This document shows positions 32,918-41,286 of a DNA stretch of 64,000 nt, piece after piece (position 1 is the first letter of the stretch; the number at the start of each line of letters is the position of its first letter). The stretch is from Ferranicluibacter quercicola. Lineage in GTDB: Bacteria; Pseudomonadota; Alphaproteobacteria; Rhizobiales; Rhizobiaceae. The translations under genes were made by a program, and so were the position numbers. The DNA lies in assembly GCF_021168455.1 (NCBI RefSeq), contig NZ_JAJOZR010000001.1:496001-560000 (forward strand), in the 5' to 3' direction. Under the pieces are notes generated by a model, which had not been told where the DNA came from, made no database searches, and saw nothing but the letters and a program-made list of their open reading frames with translations.

Positions 32918-33985
32918 ATGACCATCGAAACCGAACGGCAAGGCGGCGGCAGTGCCGCGCCCGCGCCCGCAAACTCCAATCTGCTGGATCTCTACCGCAC
33001 CATGCGGCGCATCCGCACCTTCGAGGAGCGCGTCGGCGAACTCTTCATTCGCGGCCAGTCGGCCGGCTCCATGCTGCATCTGTCGATCGGCGAGGAATCC
33101 ACCGCCGCCGGCGTCTGCGACGCCATGCAGCCCCAGGACACCTTCACCACCCATCACCGCGGCCACGGCATCTTTCTGGCGCGCGGCGCCGATCCGAAAC
33201 AGATGATGGCGGAAATCGGCGGCAAGGAAACCGGCTATTGCAAGGGCAAGGGCGGATCGATGCACATCGCCGATATGGCGCTCGGGCATCTGGGTGCGAA
33301 CGCCATCGTCGGCGGGGGCATTCCGGCCGTGGTCGGAGCCGGCCTGTCGTCCAAATATTTCAAGAAGGGATCCGTCTCCATCGCCTTCTTCGGTGACGGC
33401 GCGATGCAGCAGGGCATTCTCTACGAGAGCATGAACATGGCTGCGCTCTGGGATCTGCCGGTGCTGTTCGTCTGTATCAACAATCAGTACGGCATGGGCA
33501 CCCGCGTCGATCAGGCCACCCGCAACACGGCATTCGACGAGCGTGCGAGGGCCTTCGGGCTGAACGGCGCGGTCGTGGACGGTCTCGACGTCGAGGCCGT
33601 GCAGTCGGCCGCCCGCTGGCTGGTGGACGACGCGCGCGCGGGCAAGCCCGGCTTTCTCTCCATCGATGTGTACCGCTTCTTCGGCCATGCCCGCATGGAC
33701 AAGAGCCCCTACCGGCTGGAGGACGAAGAGCTGGAAGGCCGCAAGAAGGACCCGGTGCGCTTTGCCCGCGAGCGCCTGATCGAGACCGGTCTGGAGAAGG
33801 AAGCCGCGCTCGACGATCTCGACAAGACCATCGCCGCCGAAATGGACGCCACCATCGATTTCTCCGTCGAGTCCACCGCGCCGCCGCTCAGCTCCATGTT
33901 CCGCGACGTCTATGCGGCCGGCGAGCCGGAGCCCGAACCCGTCAGAACCCGCATCGACCGCGTACTTGCCAGGGATGAAGCATGA
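32918..33985 (+). CDS. Thiamine-dependent dehydrogenase E1 component, alpha subunit (acetoin/pyruvate dehydrogenase type)
   Basis: A 355-residue TPP-binding subunit. The thiamine pyrophosphate motif begins at GDGAMQQG (Gly159-Asp160-Gly161) and ends at CINNQYGMGT. The phosphorylation-loop region is FGHARMDKSPYR, and the N-terminal TTHHRGHGIFLARGADP is typical of AcoA/PdhA-type subunits. With the E1beta gene it forms the heterotetramer that decarboxylates a 2-oxo acid or cleaves an alpha-hydroxyketone and loads the acyl group on E2. The closest match by gene order is the acetoin dehydrogenase system (acoABC). The sugar-type neighbours suggest a different ketol substrate. Confidence 0.9.
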   Translation: MTIETERQGGGSAAPAPANSNLLDLYRTMRRIRTFEERVGELFIRGQSAGSMLHLSIGEESTAAGVCDAMQPQDTFTTHHRGHGIFLARGADPKQMMAEIGGKETGYCKGKGGSMHIADMALGHLGANAIVGGGIPAVVGAGLSSKYFKKGSVSIAFFGDGAMQQGILYESMNMAALWDLPVLFVCINNQYGMGTRVDQATRNTAFDERARAFGLNGAVVDGLDVEAVQSAARWLVDDARAGKPGFLSIDVYRFFGHARMDKSPYRLEDEELEGRKKDPVRFARERLIETGLEKEAALDDLDKTIAAEMDATIDFSVESTAPPLSSMFRDVYAAGEPEPEPVRTRIDRVLARDEA

Positions 33986-34959
33986 TGACCGCCATGACCT
34001 ACAGAGATGCGCTGCGCAAGGCGCTGGACGACGCCATGACGCAGGACGCATCCATCGTCGTCATCGGCGAGGAAGTCGGCCGCTATGGCGGGGCTTACGG
34101 CGTGACCAAGGATCTGATCAAAACGCATGGCGCGGACCGGCTGATCGACACGCCGATCTCGGAGCCGGCCATCATCGGCACGGCCGTCGGCGCGGCCATG
34201 ACGGGCCTGCGGCCCGTGGCCGAGCTGATGTATATCGACTTTCTCGGCATGACCATGGACCAGCTCGCCAATCAGGCGGCAAAGATCCGCTACATGTTCG
34301 GCGGCCAGATCGGCGTGCCGATGGTGCTGCGCACGCAGGGCGGCACGGGCCGCTCCGCGGGCGCGCAACATTCGCAGAGCCTCGAAGCCTGGGTGATGCA
34401 CACGCCGGGCCTGCGTCTGGCCATGCCGGCAACCGTGGCGGACGCCTATCACCTGCTGCTCCAGAGCCTGACCAAGCCCGATCCGGTCGTGTTCATCGAG
34501 CACAAGGCGCTCTACACCCGCAAGGAAGAGGTGGATCTCGACGCCGAACCTCTGCCGTGGGGCAAGGCGGCCGTTCGCCGCGATGGCAAGGACCTCGTCA
34601 TCATCACCTATTCGCGTCAGGTGCATTACGCGATGGAGGCTGCCGAAGCCCTTTCGAAGAAGGGCATCGAAGCGACCGTGATCGATCTTCGCACGCTCAA
34701 TCCGCTCGATTTCGATACGGTACGCACGCATGTGGAACGCGTCGGCAAGGCGATGGTGGTGACGGAGGCGGTCATGACATCCGGCGTCGCCGCCGAGCTG
34801 TCCGCCCGTATCACGGAAGAATGCTTCGACTTCCTCGAACAGCCGGTCGTGCGCGTGGCGGGCGAGGACATCCCGATCTCCGTATCGCAGGATCTGGAGA
34901 CCAACAGCGTTCCCACCGCCGCGCTGATCGCCGACACTGCCGAGAGAATGGTGCGATGA
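33982..34959 (+). CDS. Thiamine-dependent dehydrogenase E1 component, beta subunit
   Basis: A 325-residue partner of the E1alpha protein. The ATG at 33982 overlaps the E1alpha stop by 4 bp, and a second ATG follows at 33985. Conserved elements are VVIGEEVGRYGGAYGVTKDL, IDTPISEPAIIGTAVGAAM, the potassium-site region GGTGRSAGAQHSQSLEAW and the C-terminal VRVAGEDIPISVSQDLE. The subunit completes the TPP active site by binding the aminopyrimidine and carrying the transketolase C-terminal domain. No 2-oxo-acid specificity can be read from the sequence. Confidence 0.92.
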   Translation: MMTAMTYRDALRKALDDAMTQDASIVVIGEEVGRYGGAYGVTKDLIKTHGADRLIDTPISEPAIIGTAVGAAMTGLRPVAELMYIDFLGMTMDQLANQAAKIRYMFGGQIGVPMVLRTQGGTGRSAGAQHSQSLEAWVMHTPGLRLAMPATVADAYHLLLQSLTKPDPVVFIEHKALYTRKEEVDLDAEPLPWGKAAVRRDGKDLVIITYSRQVHYAMEAAEALSKKGIEATVIDLRTLNPLDFDTVRTHVERVGKAMVVTEAVMTSGVAAELSARITEECFDFLEQPVVRVAGEDIPISVSQDLETNSVPTAALIADTAERMVR

Positions 34960-36551
34960 CAGAACGCATTCTGAAGATGCCGCGCCTCGGCGAGACCATG
35001 GACGAGGGTAAGGTCGTCGGCTGGCTGATCCAGCCCGGCGACGCCTTCAAGCGTGGCGATCCGATCATCGAAATCGAGACCGACAAGACCATCGCCGAAT
35101 TTCCGGCGCTCGGCGACGGCACGCTGCACGACATCATCGCCGTCGTCGGCGAGACGGTGGAGGTCGGCCAGCCCCTCGCCCGCATCGATATCGGCATCGG
35201 CCCGGACTGGACCGCCGAGGAGGGCGAGGCGCCCGCCGAAGACCCCGCGGCTCCAGCATCCGCTTCAGGTCTGGTGGAAACCGATCTCGACATGCCGCGT
35301 CTTGGCGAGACCATGGAAGAGGGGCGCGTCGCGAAATGGCTGAAAGCGCCGGGAGACAGCTTCGTGCGCGGCGAAGCGATCATCGAGATCGAGACGGACA
35401 AGACCATTGCCGAGTTTCCCGCGCTGATGGACGGAACGCTGGTCTCCATCCTGCGGGGCGATGGCGAGACGGTTACGGTGGGCGAGCCCATTGCCCGCAT
35501 TGCCATTGCGGGATCGGACGCGTCGGTCACGAAGGCGGCCGAAACGCCAGCACCCGCGGCGGCGCCGTCTGCTCCCCCGGCTCGCACGGACGTCCGGGCG
35601 CGCATCTCTACGGACGGACCGGTTCGCGCCACCCCCGTGGCGCGTCGTCTGGCACGCCAGCACAGTGTGGATCTTCAGACCGTTTCAGGCACCGGGCGTC
35701 GGGCGCGTGTGGAAAAAGCCGATGTGCTTGCCGCCCTGTCCGACACACCGCGGCCAGGTGGCACCACCCCGGACGGTGTGCTGTTCGCAGACCTGCCCAG
35801 TGGCCGCATGGCCTATCTCGACACCGGCGCATCCGCGGGCCGCACGCTGCTTCTGTTGCATGGATTTGCGGGCGACCGCACCACTTGGGCGGCCATCGCC
35901 TCCGGGCTGAAGCGGGCCGGACATCGCGTGCTCGTCCCCGATCTCCCCGGCCACGGACTGACGGAGATCGCGGCGTCCAGCGCGGCCGATCTGTCCGCCG
36001 ATCTCGCCGCATTTCTGCAGCGCGTCGCCCCGTCCGGGCCGGTCGATATCGTCGCGCATTCGCTCGGCTGCGTGGCCGCCGTGAATTTCGCGGTGACGGC
36101 AACGGATCGCCTGGGGTCGCTGACGCTTCTGGCTCCTGCGGGTCTCGGACCCGAGATCGACGGCGATTTCGTCCATGGCATGGCGCGGGCGACAGTGGCG
36201 GGCGAAGTGTCGCATCTCCTGCGGCGGCTGTCGGTCAGCCCCGTCCAGCTCTCGGACGGCGCGCTTGCCGCCTTGGCGGCAGATCTCGGCCGGGGGCGTC
36301 TGGCAGCGCTTGCCAGCGCGATCGCCGGTCCATCCGGTCAGAAGGTGGACAGTCTTGGCAAGCTCGAGACGGTTGCGGCCAGCGTCGAGACACGCGTAAT
36401 CGTCGGCTTGGACGATCGCATCATTCCCTGGCGGCATGTGACATCCGTCTCGCCGCGTGTCGCCGTCCATTTCCTGTCCCGCTCCGGCCATATGCCGCAA
36501 TGGGACCAGCCGAAGGATGTGCTCGATATCCTTCTTTCCAAGAAAGCATGA
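34956..36551 (+). CDS. E2-like protein: two lipoyl domains, E1/E3-binding domain and alpha/beta hydrolase (AcoC-like)
   Basis: A 531-residue protein with an unusual order. Lipoyl domain 1 covers about residues 1-80 (lipoate on Lys44, EIETDKTIAEF) and lipoyl domain 2 about 107-185 (Lys149, the same motif). Alanine/proline linkers lead to a peripheral-subunit-binding domain at about 225-262 (TPVARRLARQHSVDLQTVSG). From about 270 to the end is an alpha/beta hydrolase with oxyanion HGFAGDRTTW, nucleophile Ser369 in VAHSLGC and the C-terminal SGHMPQWD histidine. The usual acyltransferase catalytic domain is absent, as in AcoC of acetoin dehydrogenases. The start at 34956 overlaps the E1beta stop. 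Two lipoyl copies are more than the single one I recall for AcoC. Confidence 0.9.
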   Translation: MTERILKMPRLGETMDEGKVVGWLIQPGDAFKRGDPIIEIETDKTIAEFPALGDGTLHDIIAVVGETVEVGQPLARIDIGIGPDWTAEEGEAPAEDPAAPASASGLVETDLDMPRLGETMEEGRVAKWLKAPGDSFVRGEAIIEIETDKTIAEFPALMDGTLVSILRGDGETVTVGEPIARIAIAGSDASVTKAAETPAPAAAPSAPPARTDVRARISTDGPVRATPVARRLARQHSVDLQTVSGTGRRARVEKADVLAALSDTPRPGGTTPDGVLFADLPSGRMAYLDTGASAGRTLLLLHGFAGDRTTWAAIASGLKRAGHRVLVPDLPGHGLTEIAASSAADLSADLAAFLQRVAPSGPVDIVAHSLGCVAAVNFAVTATDRLGSLTLLAPAGLGPEIDGDFVHGMARATVAGEVSHLLRRLSVSPVQLSDGALAALAADLGRGRLAALASAIAGPSGQKVDSLGKLETVAASVETRVIVGLDDRIIPWRHVTSVSPRVAVHFLSRSGHMPQWDQPKDVLDILLSKKA

Positions 36552-36560
36552 GGTCAGTCG

Positions 36561-36896
36561 ATGAGCACTGCAAAGGACACTCTGAAGGACGCCCAGCGGC
36601 GGATCGGCACCTTCGCCAAAGCCAGCCCCGATCTGTTCGCCGGCTTTGCCCGCATCAGCAAGGTGGCGACGACGGCCGGCGCGTTCTCGCCAGCGCAGCG
36701 CGAGCTGATCGCGGTCGCCATCGCCGTATCCAAGGGATGCGAGGACTGCATCGTCTATCACGTCGATGCCGCGATACGACATGGGGCCACCGAGGCGGAG
36801 CTGGTGGAAGCGCTTGAGGTCGCTGTGGAAATGGGGGGCGGCCCTGCGGTGATGTATGGCGCGAAGGCGCTGGAAATCCTCAGGGCGCTGCAGTAA
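36561..36896 (+). CDS. Carboxymuconolactone decarboxylase-family (AhpD-like) protein
   Basis: A 111-residue all-helical protein with the redox motif CEDCIVYHVDAAIRHGA, the CxxC-plus-His arrangement of AhpD-like peroxidase adaptors. AhpD couples alkylhydroperoxide reduction to lipoylated E2 proteins. The position 9 bp after the E2 gene supports a related task here, perhaps reducing or protecting the lipoyl groups. It is shorter than AhpD itself (about 175 residues) and corresponds to a single repeat. The gene keeps its place in the operon before the kinase. Confidence 0.9.
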   Translation: MSTAKDTLKDAQRRIGTFAKASPDLFAGFARISKVATTAGAFSPAQRELIAVAIAVSKGCEDCIVYHVDAAIRHGATEAELVEALEVAVEMGGGPAVMYGAKALEILRALQ

Positions 36897-36944
36897 CGGA
36901 AAAGGTCTGCCGCTCTGGAGGGATCGGCAGGGAGGAGAACATCG

Positions 36945-38453
36945 ATGGCCTATTTTCTGACGGCAGACGGCGGCACGGAAAGCCTGCGCGCCCGCATCTA
37001 CGATCTGTCCGGCACCTGCCTCGGCAGTGTTGCCGTTCCCTACGAGACGACGTTTTCGAGCGGCGCGCGCGCCGAGCAGAACCCGGAGGACTGGTGGCGT
37101 GCCTTCGTGGCCGCATCCCGGCAGGCCATCGCCGAAAGCCGGGTCGATCCGGCCGCGATCGAATCCATCTGCCTGGCGACGACCAGTTGCACGGTGGTGG
37201 CGCTGGACCGTGACGGCCGGGCGTTGCGTCCCGCCATCATCTGGATGGATGTCCGCGCCCATGCGGAAGCCGATGCGGTGCTGGCGACCGGCGATGGCGC
37301 GCTGATCACCAATGGCGGCGGCCAGGGGCCCGTCTCGGCCGAATGGATGATCCCGAAGGCCTTGTGGATCGCCCGCAACGAGCCGGAGATCTTCAAAGCG
37401 GCGCACACGATCTGCGAGTATCAGGATTTCATGACGCTGCGGCTGACGGGTGAGCGGGCCGCCAGCCTCAACAACGTGGCGCTGCGCTGGCACTACCAGA
37501 CGGATCGAGGCGGATGGGCGACATCGCTGGTCGAGACGCTGGGCATTCCCGAACTGATGCAGAAATGGCCGCAGCGCGTGGTCGCTCCCGGCGAGGTCGT
37601 GGGAACGCTGAGCGCCAAAGCCGCCGATGCGCTGGGACTTCCCGCCACGGTCAAGCTGGTGCAGGGCGGCGCGGATGCGCTGATCGGCATGATCGGTCTC
37701 GGCGTGGCGCGGCCGGGGCAGCTGGCGCTGATCACCGGCTCCTCGCATCTGCAATTCGGCGTCTCGGAGACGCCGCTCAACGCGCCGGGCATCTGGGGCA
37801 GCTATCCCGATTGCGTCTACCCCAAGCGCTATATCGTCGAAGGCGGGCAGACCTCCACGGGCTCGATCATCGCCTGGCTCGGCCGCCTGATGAACGGCAC
37901 GATGAATCTCGACGAACTGAACCGCAAGGCCGTCGCGCTGGAGCCCGGCTGCGACGGGCTCATCGTGCAGGATCATTTCCAGGGGAATCGCACCCCCTAC
38001 ACCGATCCGCTGTCGCGCGGCGCCATCGTCGGCCTGACGCTGGCGCACGAGCCGCATCATATCTTCCGGGCCATCATGGAAGGCATCGGGTTCGGCACCC
38101 GCGCCATTCTCGACGCCATGGCGGCGGCCGGCTATAGCGGCCGGGAAATCACCGTCGGCGGCGGGGCGGGAGCCTCGGATCTCTGGTTGCAGATCCATGC
38201 CGACACGGCGAACCTGCCGGTCTGCGTGCCTGCATCCCGCGACGCACCCTCCGTCGGGTCGGCCGTGCTCGCCGCCCATGGCGCCGGTCATTTCGCCACC
38301 ATCGACGACGGCATCGCCGCCATGGTCAGGCCCGGAAAGCGCATCGAGCCCCGCCCGCGCGAGGCCGCCCGTTACAACGAGATCTACCAGCAATACCGGG
38401 CGCTCTATCCCGCCTTGAAATCCATTCGCGAGATGAGAGGAACCACGGCATGA
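36945..38453 (+). CDS. FGGY-family carbohydrate kinase
   Basis: A 502-residue sugar kinase of the FGGY class. The N-terminal phosphate loop is FLTADGGTESLRARIYD (not the DQGTT of glycerol kinases). The central domain has WMDVRAHAEAD and GGADALIGMIGLG, and the C-terminal domain has the second phosphate loop EITVGGGAGASDLWLQI. GGGAGGAG lies upstream of the ATG at 36945. It phosphorylates a ketose or polyol with ATP. With two SDRs directly downstream, which would make the ketose, it suggests a polyol-to-ketose-phosphate route. It overlaps the next gene by 4 bp. Confidence 0.93.
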   Translation: MAYFLTADGGTESLRARIYDLSGTCLGSVAVPYETTFSSGARAEQNPEDWWRAFVAASRQAIAESRVDPAAIESICLATTSCTVVALDRDGRALRPAIIWMDVRAHAEADAVLATGDGALITNGGGQGPVSAEWMIPKALWIARNEPEIFKAAHTICEYQDFMTLRLTGERAASLNNVALRWHYQTDRGGWATSLVETLGIPELMQKWPQRVVAPGEVVGTLSAKAADALGLPATVKLVQGGADALIGMIGLGVARPGQLALITGSSHLQFGVSETPLNAPGIWGSYPDCVYPKRYIVEGGQTSTGSIIAWLGRLMNGTMNLDELNRKAVALEPGCDGLIVQDHFQGNRTPYTDPLSRGAIVGLTLAHEPHHIFRAIMEGIGFGTRAILDAMAAAGYSGREITVGGGAGASDLWLQIHADTANLPVCVPASRDAPSVGSAVLAAHGAGHFATIDDGIAAMVRPGKRIEPRPREAARYNEIYQQYRALYPALKSIREMRGTTA

Positions 38454-39223
38454 CGGGCGACGCCGATTTCAGGCTGGACAGCAAGGTGGCGGTGGTCACG
38501 GGTGCGGCCCGCGGCATCGGCCGGGCGGTGGCCGAACGTCTGGCGGCGGCCGGTGCGCATGTGGTGATCGCCGACCGCGACGATGCGGAAGCGGCTCTGA
38601 CCAGCGCGGCCATCGTACGATCGGGCGGCACGGCAAGCGCCCTCCCGCTCGATGTCACCGATCGCGACCAGATCGCCGCGGCGGTCGAGCATCTTGCCGC
38701 CACGCATGGCCGGATCGACGTTCTCGTCAACAATGCGGGCATCGTGCGCAATGCACCCGCCATCGAGATGAGTCCCGACGACTGGCAGTCCGTCATCGAC
38801 ATCGATCTGGGCGGCGTCTTCCATTGTTCGCAGGCGTTCGGCCGGCGCATGATCGCAGATGGCGGCGGCGCGATCGTCAACATTTCGTCCATCTGCGGCG
38901 AGGTCGCGGTCTATCCGCAGCCGCAGGTGTCCTACAATGCGGCAAAGGCCGGGGTGAACCTTCTGACCAAGTCGCTGGCCGTGGAGTGGGCGAAACAGGG
39001 CGTGCGCGTCAATGCGGTCGCACCCGGCTATGTCGGCACCGAACTGACGCTGCGGGGCCGCAGCAACGCGGACTGGTTCGGCACGTGGATGCGCATGACG
39101 CCGATGGGTCGGCTTGGCGAACCACGGGAGATCGCCAATGCGGTTCTTTTTCTCGCCGCCGACGCATCGAGCTATATCACCGGCACGGTGCTGACGGTCG
39201 ATGGCGGCTATACGGCACTGTAA
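38450..39223 (+). CDS. Short-chain dehydrogenase/reductase
   Basis: A 257-residue classical SDR. The cofactor motif is TGAARGIGRAVAERLAAAG with Asp after the second strand (IADRDDAE), pointing to NAD rather than NADP. The NAG motif is LVNNAGIV, the catalytic Ser is in NISSICG, and Tyr/Lys are in SYNAAKAGVNLL. The end GTVLTVDGGYTAL is family-typical. GAGAGGAA precedes the ATG, which overlaps the kinase stop. It is probably an alditol or sugar dehydrogenase that produces the substrate for the kinase. Confidence 0.93.
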   Translation: MTGDADFRLDSKVAVVTGAARGIGRAVAERLAAAGAHVVIADRDDAEAALTSAAIVRSGGTASALPLDVTDRDQIAAAVEHLAATHGRIDVLVNNAGIVRNAPAIEMSPDDWQSVIDIDLGGVFHCSQAFGRRMIADGGGAIVNISSICGEVAVYPQPQVSYNAAKAGVNLLTKSLAVEWAKQGVRVNAVAPGYVGTELTLRGRSNADWFGTWMRMTPMGRLGEPREIANAVLFLAADASSYITGTVLTVDGGYTAL

Positions 39224-39241
39224 TCTTGAGGAGGTTGAAAG

Positions 39242-39997
39242 ATGGGTGAACAGACGAGAATGGCGCTGGTAACCGGCGCCAGCCGCGGCATCGGCAAGGC
39301 GATCGCCGTCGGCCTGGCCAGGCGCGGCTATGATGTCGCGATCAACGATATTGCGCGGCAGAAGGACGTGCTGTCGGAGGTCGCACGCGAGATCGAAGCG
39401 CTTGGCCGCCGCGCGCTGATCGTGTTCGCCGATGTCAGCAGCAAGACGGATGTCGGCCGCATGGCCGGCGAGATCGAGGCAGCCTTCGGTCATCTCGATG
39501 CGGTGGTCAACAATGCCGGCATTCTGATTTCCGGCGATGTCGAGGGGCTGAAGGAAGAGTACTGGGACAGCGTCATGGACGTGAACGCCAAGGGCACGTT
39601 CCTCGTCATCCAGTCGGTCTTGCCGATGATGAAGGCCCGCAAATACGGCCGCATCGTCAATATCGCGTCTATCGGCGGCAAGCACGGCGCACCCGAGCAG
39701 GCGCATTATTCCGCATCGAAAGCCGCGGTCATGGGCTTCACCCGGGTTCTGGCGCAGGAAGTCGGCGTCGATGGCATCACGGCCAATTGCGTCTGCCCCG
39801 GCATCATCATGACCGACATGGGCCGCGTCAATCTCGATGATCCCGCCGTGCGGAAAGGCTGGCAGGAAAAAACCGCCCTGCGCCGGATCGGCGAGCCCGA
39901 AGACGTTGTGGGCGCGGTCGCGTTCTTCGCCTCCGACGATGCAGCCTTCATCACCGGACAGACCCTCAATGTCGATGGCGGGATCGTGTTGAGCTGA
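39242..39997 (+). CDS. Short-chain dehydrogenase/reductase
   Basis: A 251-residue classical SDR with TGASRGIGKAIAVGLARRG, NDIARQKD after the second strand, VVNNAGIL, catalytic Ser in NIASIGG and Tyr/Lys in HYSASKAAVMGF. It ends with GQTLNVDGGIVLS. GAGGAGG upstream of the ATG is a strong ribosome site. It closes the plus-strand operon that began at 29371. The preceding SDR has a different second-strand loop, so the two enzymes probably oxidise different positions or act on different intermediates. Confidence 0.93.
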   Translation: MGEQTRMALVTGASRGIGKAIAVGLARRGYDVAINDIARQKDVLSEVAREIEALGRRALIVFADVSSKTDVGRMAGEIEAAFGHLDAVVNNAGILISGDVEGLKEEYWDSVMDVNAKGTFLVIQSVLPMMKARKYGRIVNIASIGGKHGAPEQAHYSASKAAVMGFTRVLAQEVGVDGITANCVCPGIIMTDMGRVNLDDPAVRKGWQEKTALRRIGEPEDVVGAVAFFASDDAAFITGQTLNVDGGIVLS

Positions 39998-40010
39998 CGC
40001 CGATCCGCTC

Positions 40011-41231
40011 CTAGGCGCTCCTTCCGGGCGCCGGCCACCCGAACAGGGCCGCAGCGCGATCCGCAAGATCGCGCGCGATCGGCATCGCCGATGTTGCGGC
40101 CGGAGACGGTGCGTTGCAGACGTGAATGGTCCGATGGGTTTCGCGGATCAGGAAATCGTGCACGAGCGTGCCATCGGCAAGCACCGCCTGGGCGCGAATC
40201 CCCGGCCGGTAGGGCTTTAGGTCGGCGAGCTGCAGCTCGGGGCAATATCTGCGGCAAAGCGCGAGATAGCGGCGCTTGCTAAGGGAATTCGCCATTTCCG
40301 ACAGTCCGGACCGGACGTGGTTGCGCACCAGGCGGCGAAAGCCGGGATAGGCGATCATGTCCTTGAGGTCGCCGAGATCGACATCGGAAAACCGATAACC
40401 CTCCCGCGCGAAGGCGAGAACCGCATTCGGGCCTACCGTCACGTAGCCGCCGATCATCCTCGTGAGATGGACGCCCAGAAACGGCAGCGCGGGGTCCGGG
40501 ATCGGGTAGATCAGGTGATTGACGATGCGGTCCTTGTCGGACCCCAACCTAAAATACTCGCCGCGGAAGGGCACGATGCGGAAGTCGAGCGCGAGACCGC
40601 AGAGCCGCGCCAGTCTGTCGGCCATGATGCCGGCGCAGGCGATGACGTGCCGGGCGCGGATCTCCGCCTGCGGCAGCTGGATGCGAACGCCGTCCGCTTC
40701 CTCGCGCAGGGTCTCTACGGTGGCGCGGGTGCGAATCTCGACACCTCTCTCGGCCAGGATGGCCGCCATCGTCCGGGCGATCAGCCCGTAGTCGACGATG
40801 CCGCTGGTCGGCACAAACAGCGCGCCGACGCCGCGGATATGCGGTTCGCGACGGACGAGTTCCGCGGCATCCAGCCGCTCCACCGGCAGGCCGTTCTGTC
40901 GGCACCGGTCTTCCAGCGCGGCAAGACGCGGCATCTCGTCGGCGGCGGTCGCCACGAGCATTTTCCCGCATTGCTCGAACGGAATGCCGTGCTCGCGGCA
41001 GAAACCGATCGTCGCTGCGACGCCTTCCTTGCAGAAACGCGCCTTCAGGCTTCCCGGCTGATAATAGACCCCGGCATGGATGACGCCGCTGTTGCGTCCC
41101 GTCTGGTGCGTGGCGACCTCGGCCTCCTTCTCCAGCACGACGATGGAGAGCCCGGGCCAGCGGGTCGAGATTTCCAGGGCGGCGGACAGCCCGACGATGC
41201 CGCCGCCGATGATGGCAAGATCATAAGCCAC
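40011..41231 (-). CDS. lhgO: L-2-hydroxyglutarate oxidase family protein (LhgO)
   Basis: A 406-residue FAD-dependent oxidoreductase that starts with GTG at 41231. The motifs are IIGGGIVGLSAALEIS for FAD and THQTGRNSGVIHAGVYYQPG, which with FCKEGVAATIGFCREHGIP is the pattern of the LhgO/YgaF branch. LhgO oxidises L-2-hydroxyglutarate to 2-oxoglutarate and passes electrons to the membrane quinone pool. It is 55 bp downstream of the nucleoside hydrolase genes on the same strand and may be the last gene of that operon. A link between nucleoside salvage and L-2-hydroxyglutarate is not obvious, so it may be only a neighbour. Other 2-hydroxy acids are possible substrates. Confidence 0.88.
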   Translation of the reverse strand: MAYDLAIIGGGIVGLSAALEISTRWPGLSIVVLEKEAEVATHQTGRNSGVIHAGVYYQPGSLKARFCKEGVAATIGFCREHGIPFEQCGKMLVATAADEMPRLAALEDRCRQNGLPVERLDAAELVRREPHIRGVGALFVPTSGIVDYGLIARTMAAILAERGVEIRTRATVETLREEADGVRIQLPQAEIRARHVIACAGIMADRLARLCGLALDFRIVPFRGEYFRLGSDKDRIVNHLIYPIPDPALPFLGVHLTRMIGGYVTVGPNAVLAFAREGYRFSDVDLGDLKDMIAYPGFRRLVRNHVRSGLSEMANSLSKRRYLALCRRYCPELQLADLKPYRPGIRAQAVLADGTLVHDFLIRETHRTIHVCNAPSPAATSAMPIARDLADRAAALFGWPAPGRSA

Positions 41232-41286
41232 TGTTGCCGCCCCCGCTCCGCCCTATCGCGCCCTTGAAAGGATGCACCGACAGGGA

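Noticed and set aside
35685..38393. 902-codon minus-strand open frame opposite E2, AhpD-like and kinase genes
   Set aside because: It spans three plus-strand genes with proper ribosome sites and conserved motifs. Its composition is that of an antisense GC frame.
36945..38453. Glycerol kinase
   Set aside because: The phosphate loop is ADGGTESLRARIYD and not DQGTTxSR. The protein belongs to another FGGY branch, probably acting on ketoses or polyols.
40011..41231. Glycerol-3-phosphate dehydrogenase or D-amino acid oxidase for the FAD protein
   Set aside because: The THQTGRNSGVIHAGVYYxPGSLKA stretch and the following FCKEG segment are characteristic of the LhgO branch rather than GlpD or DadA.
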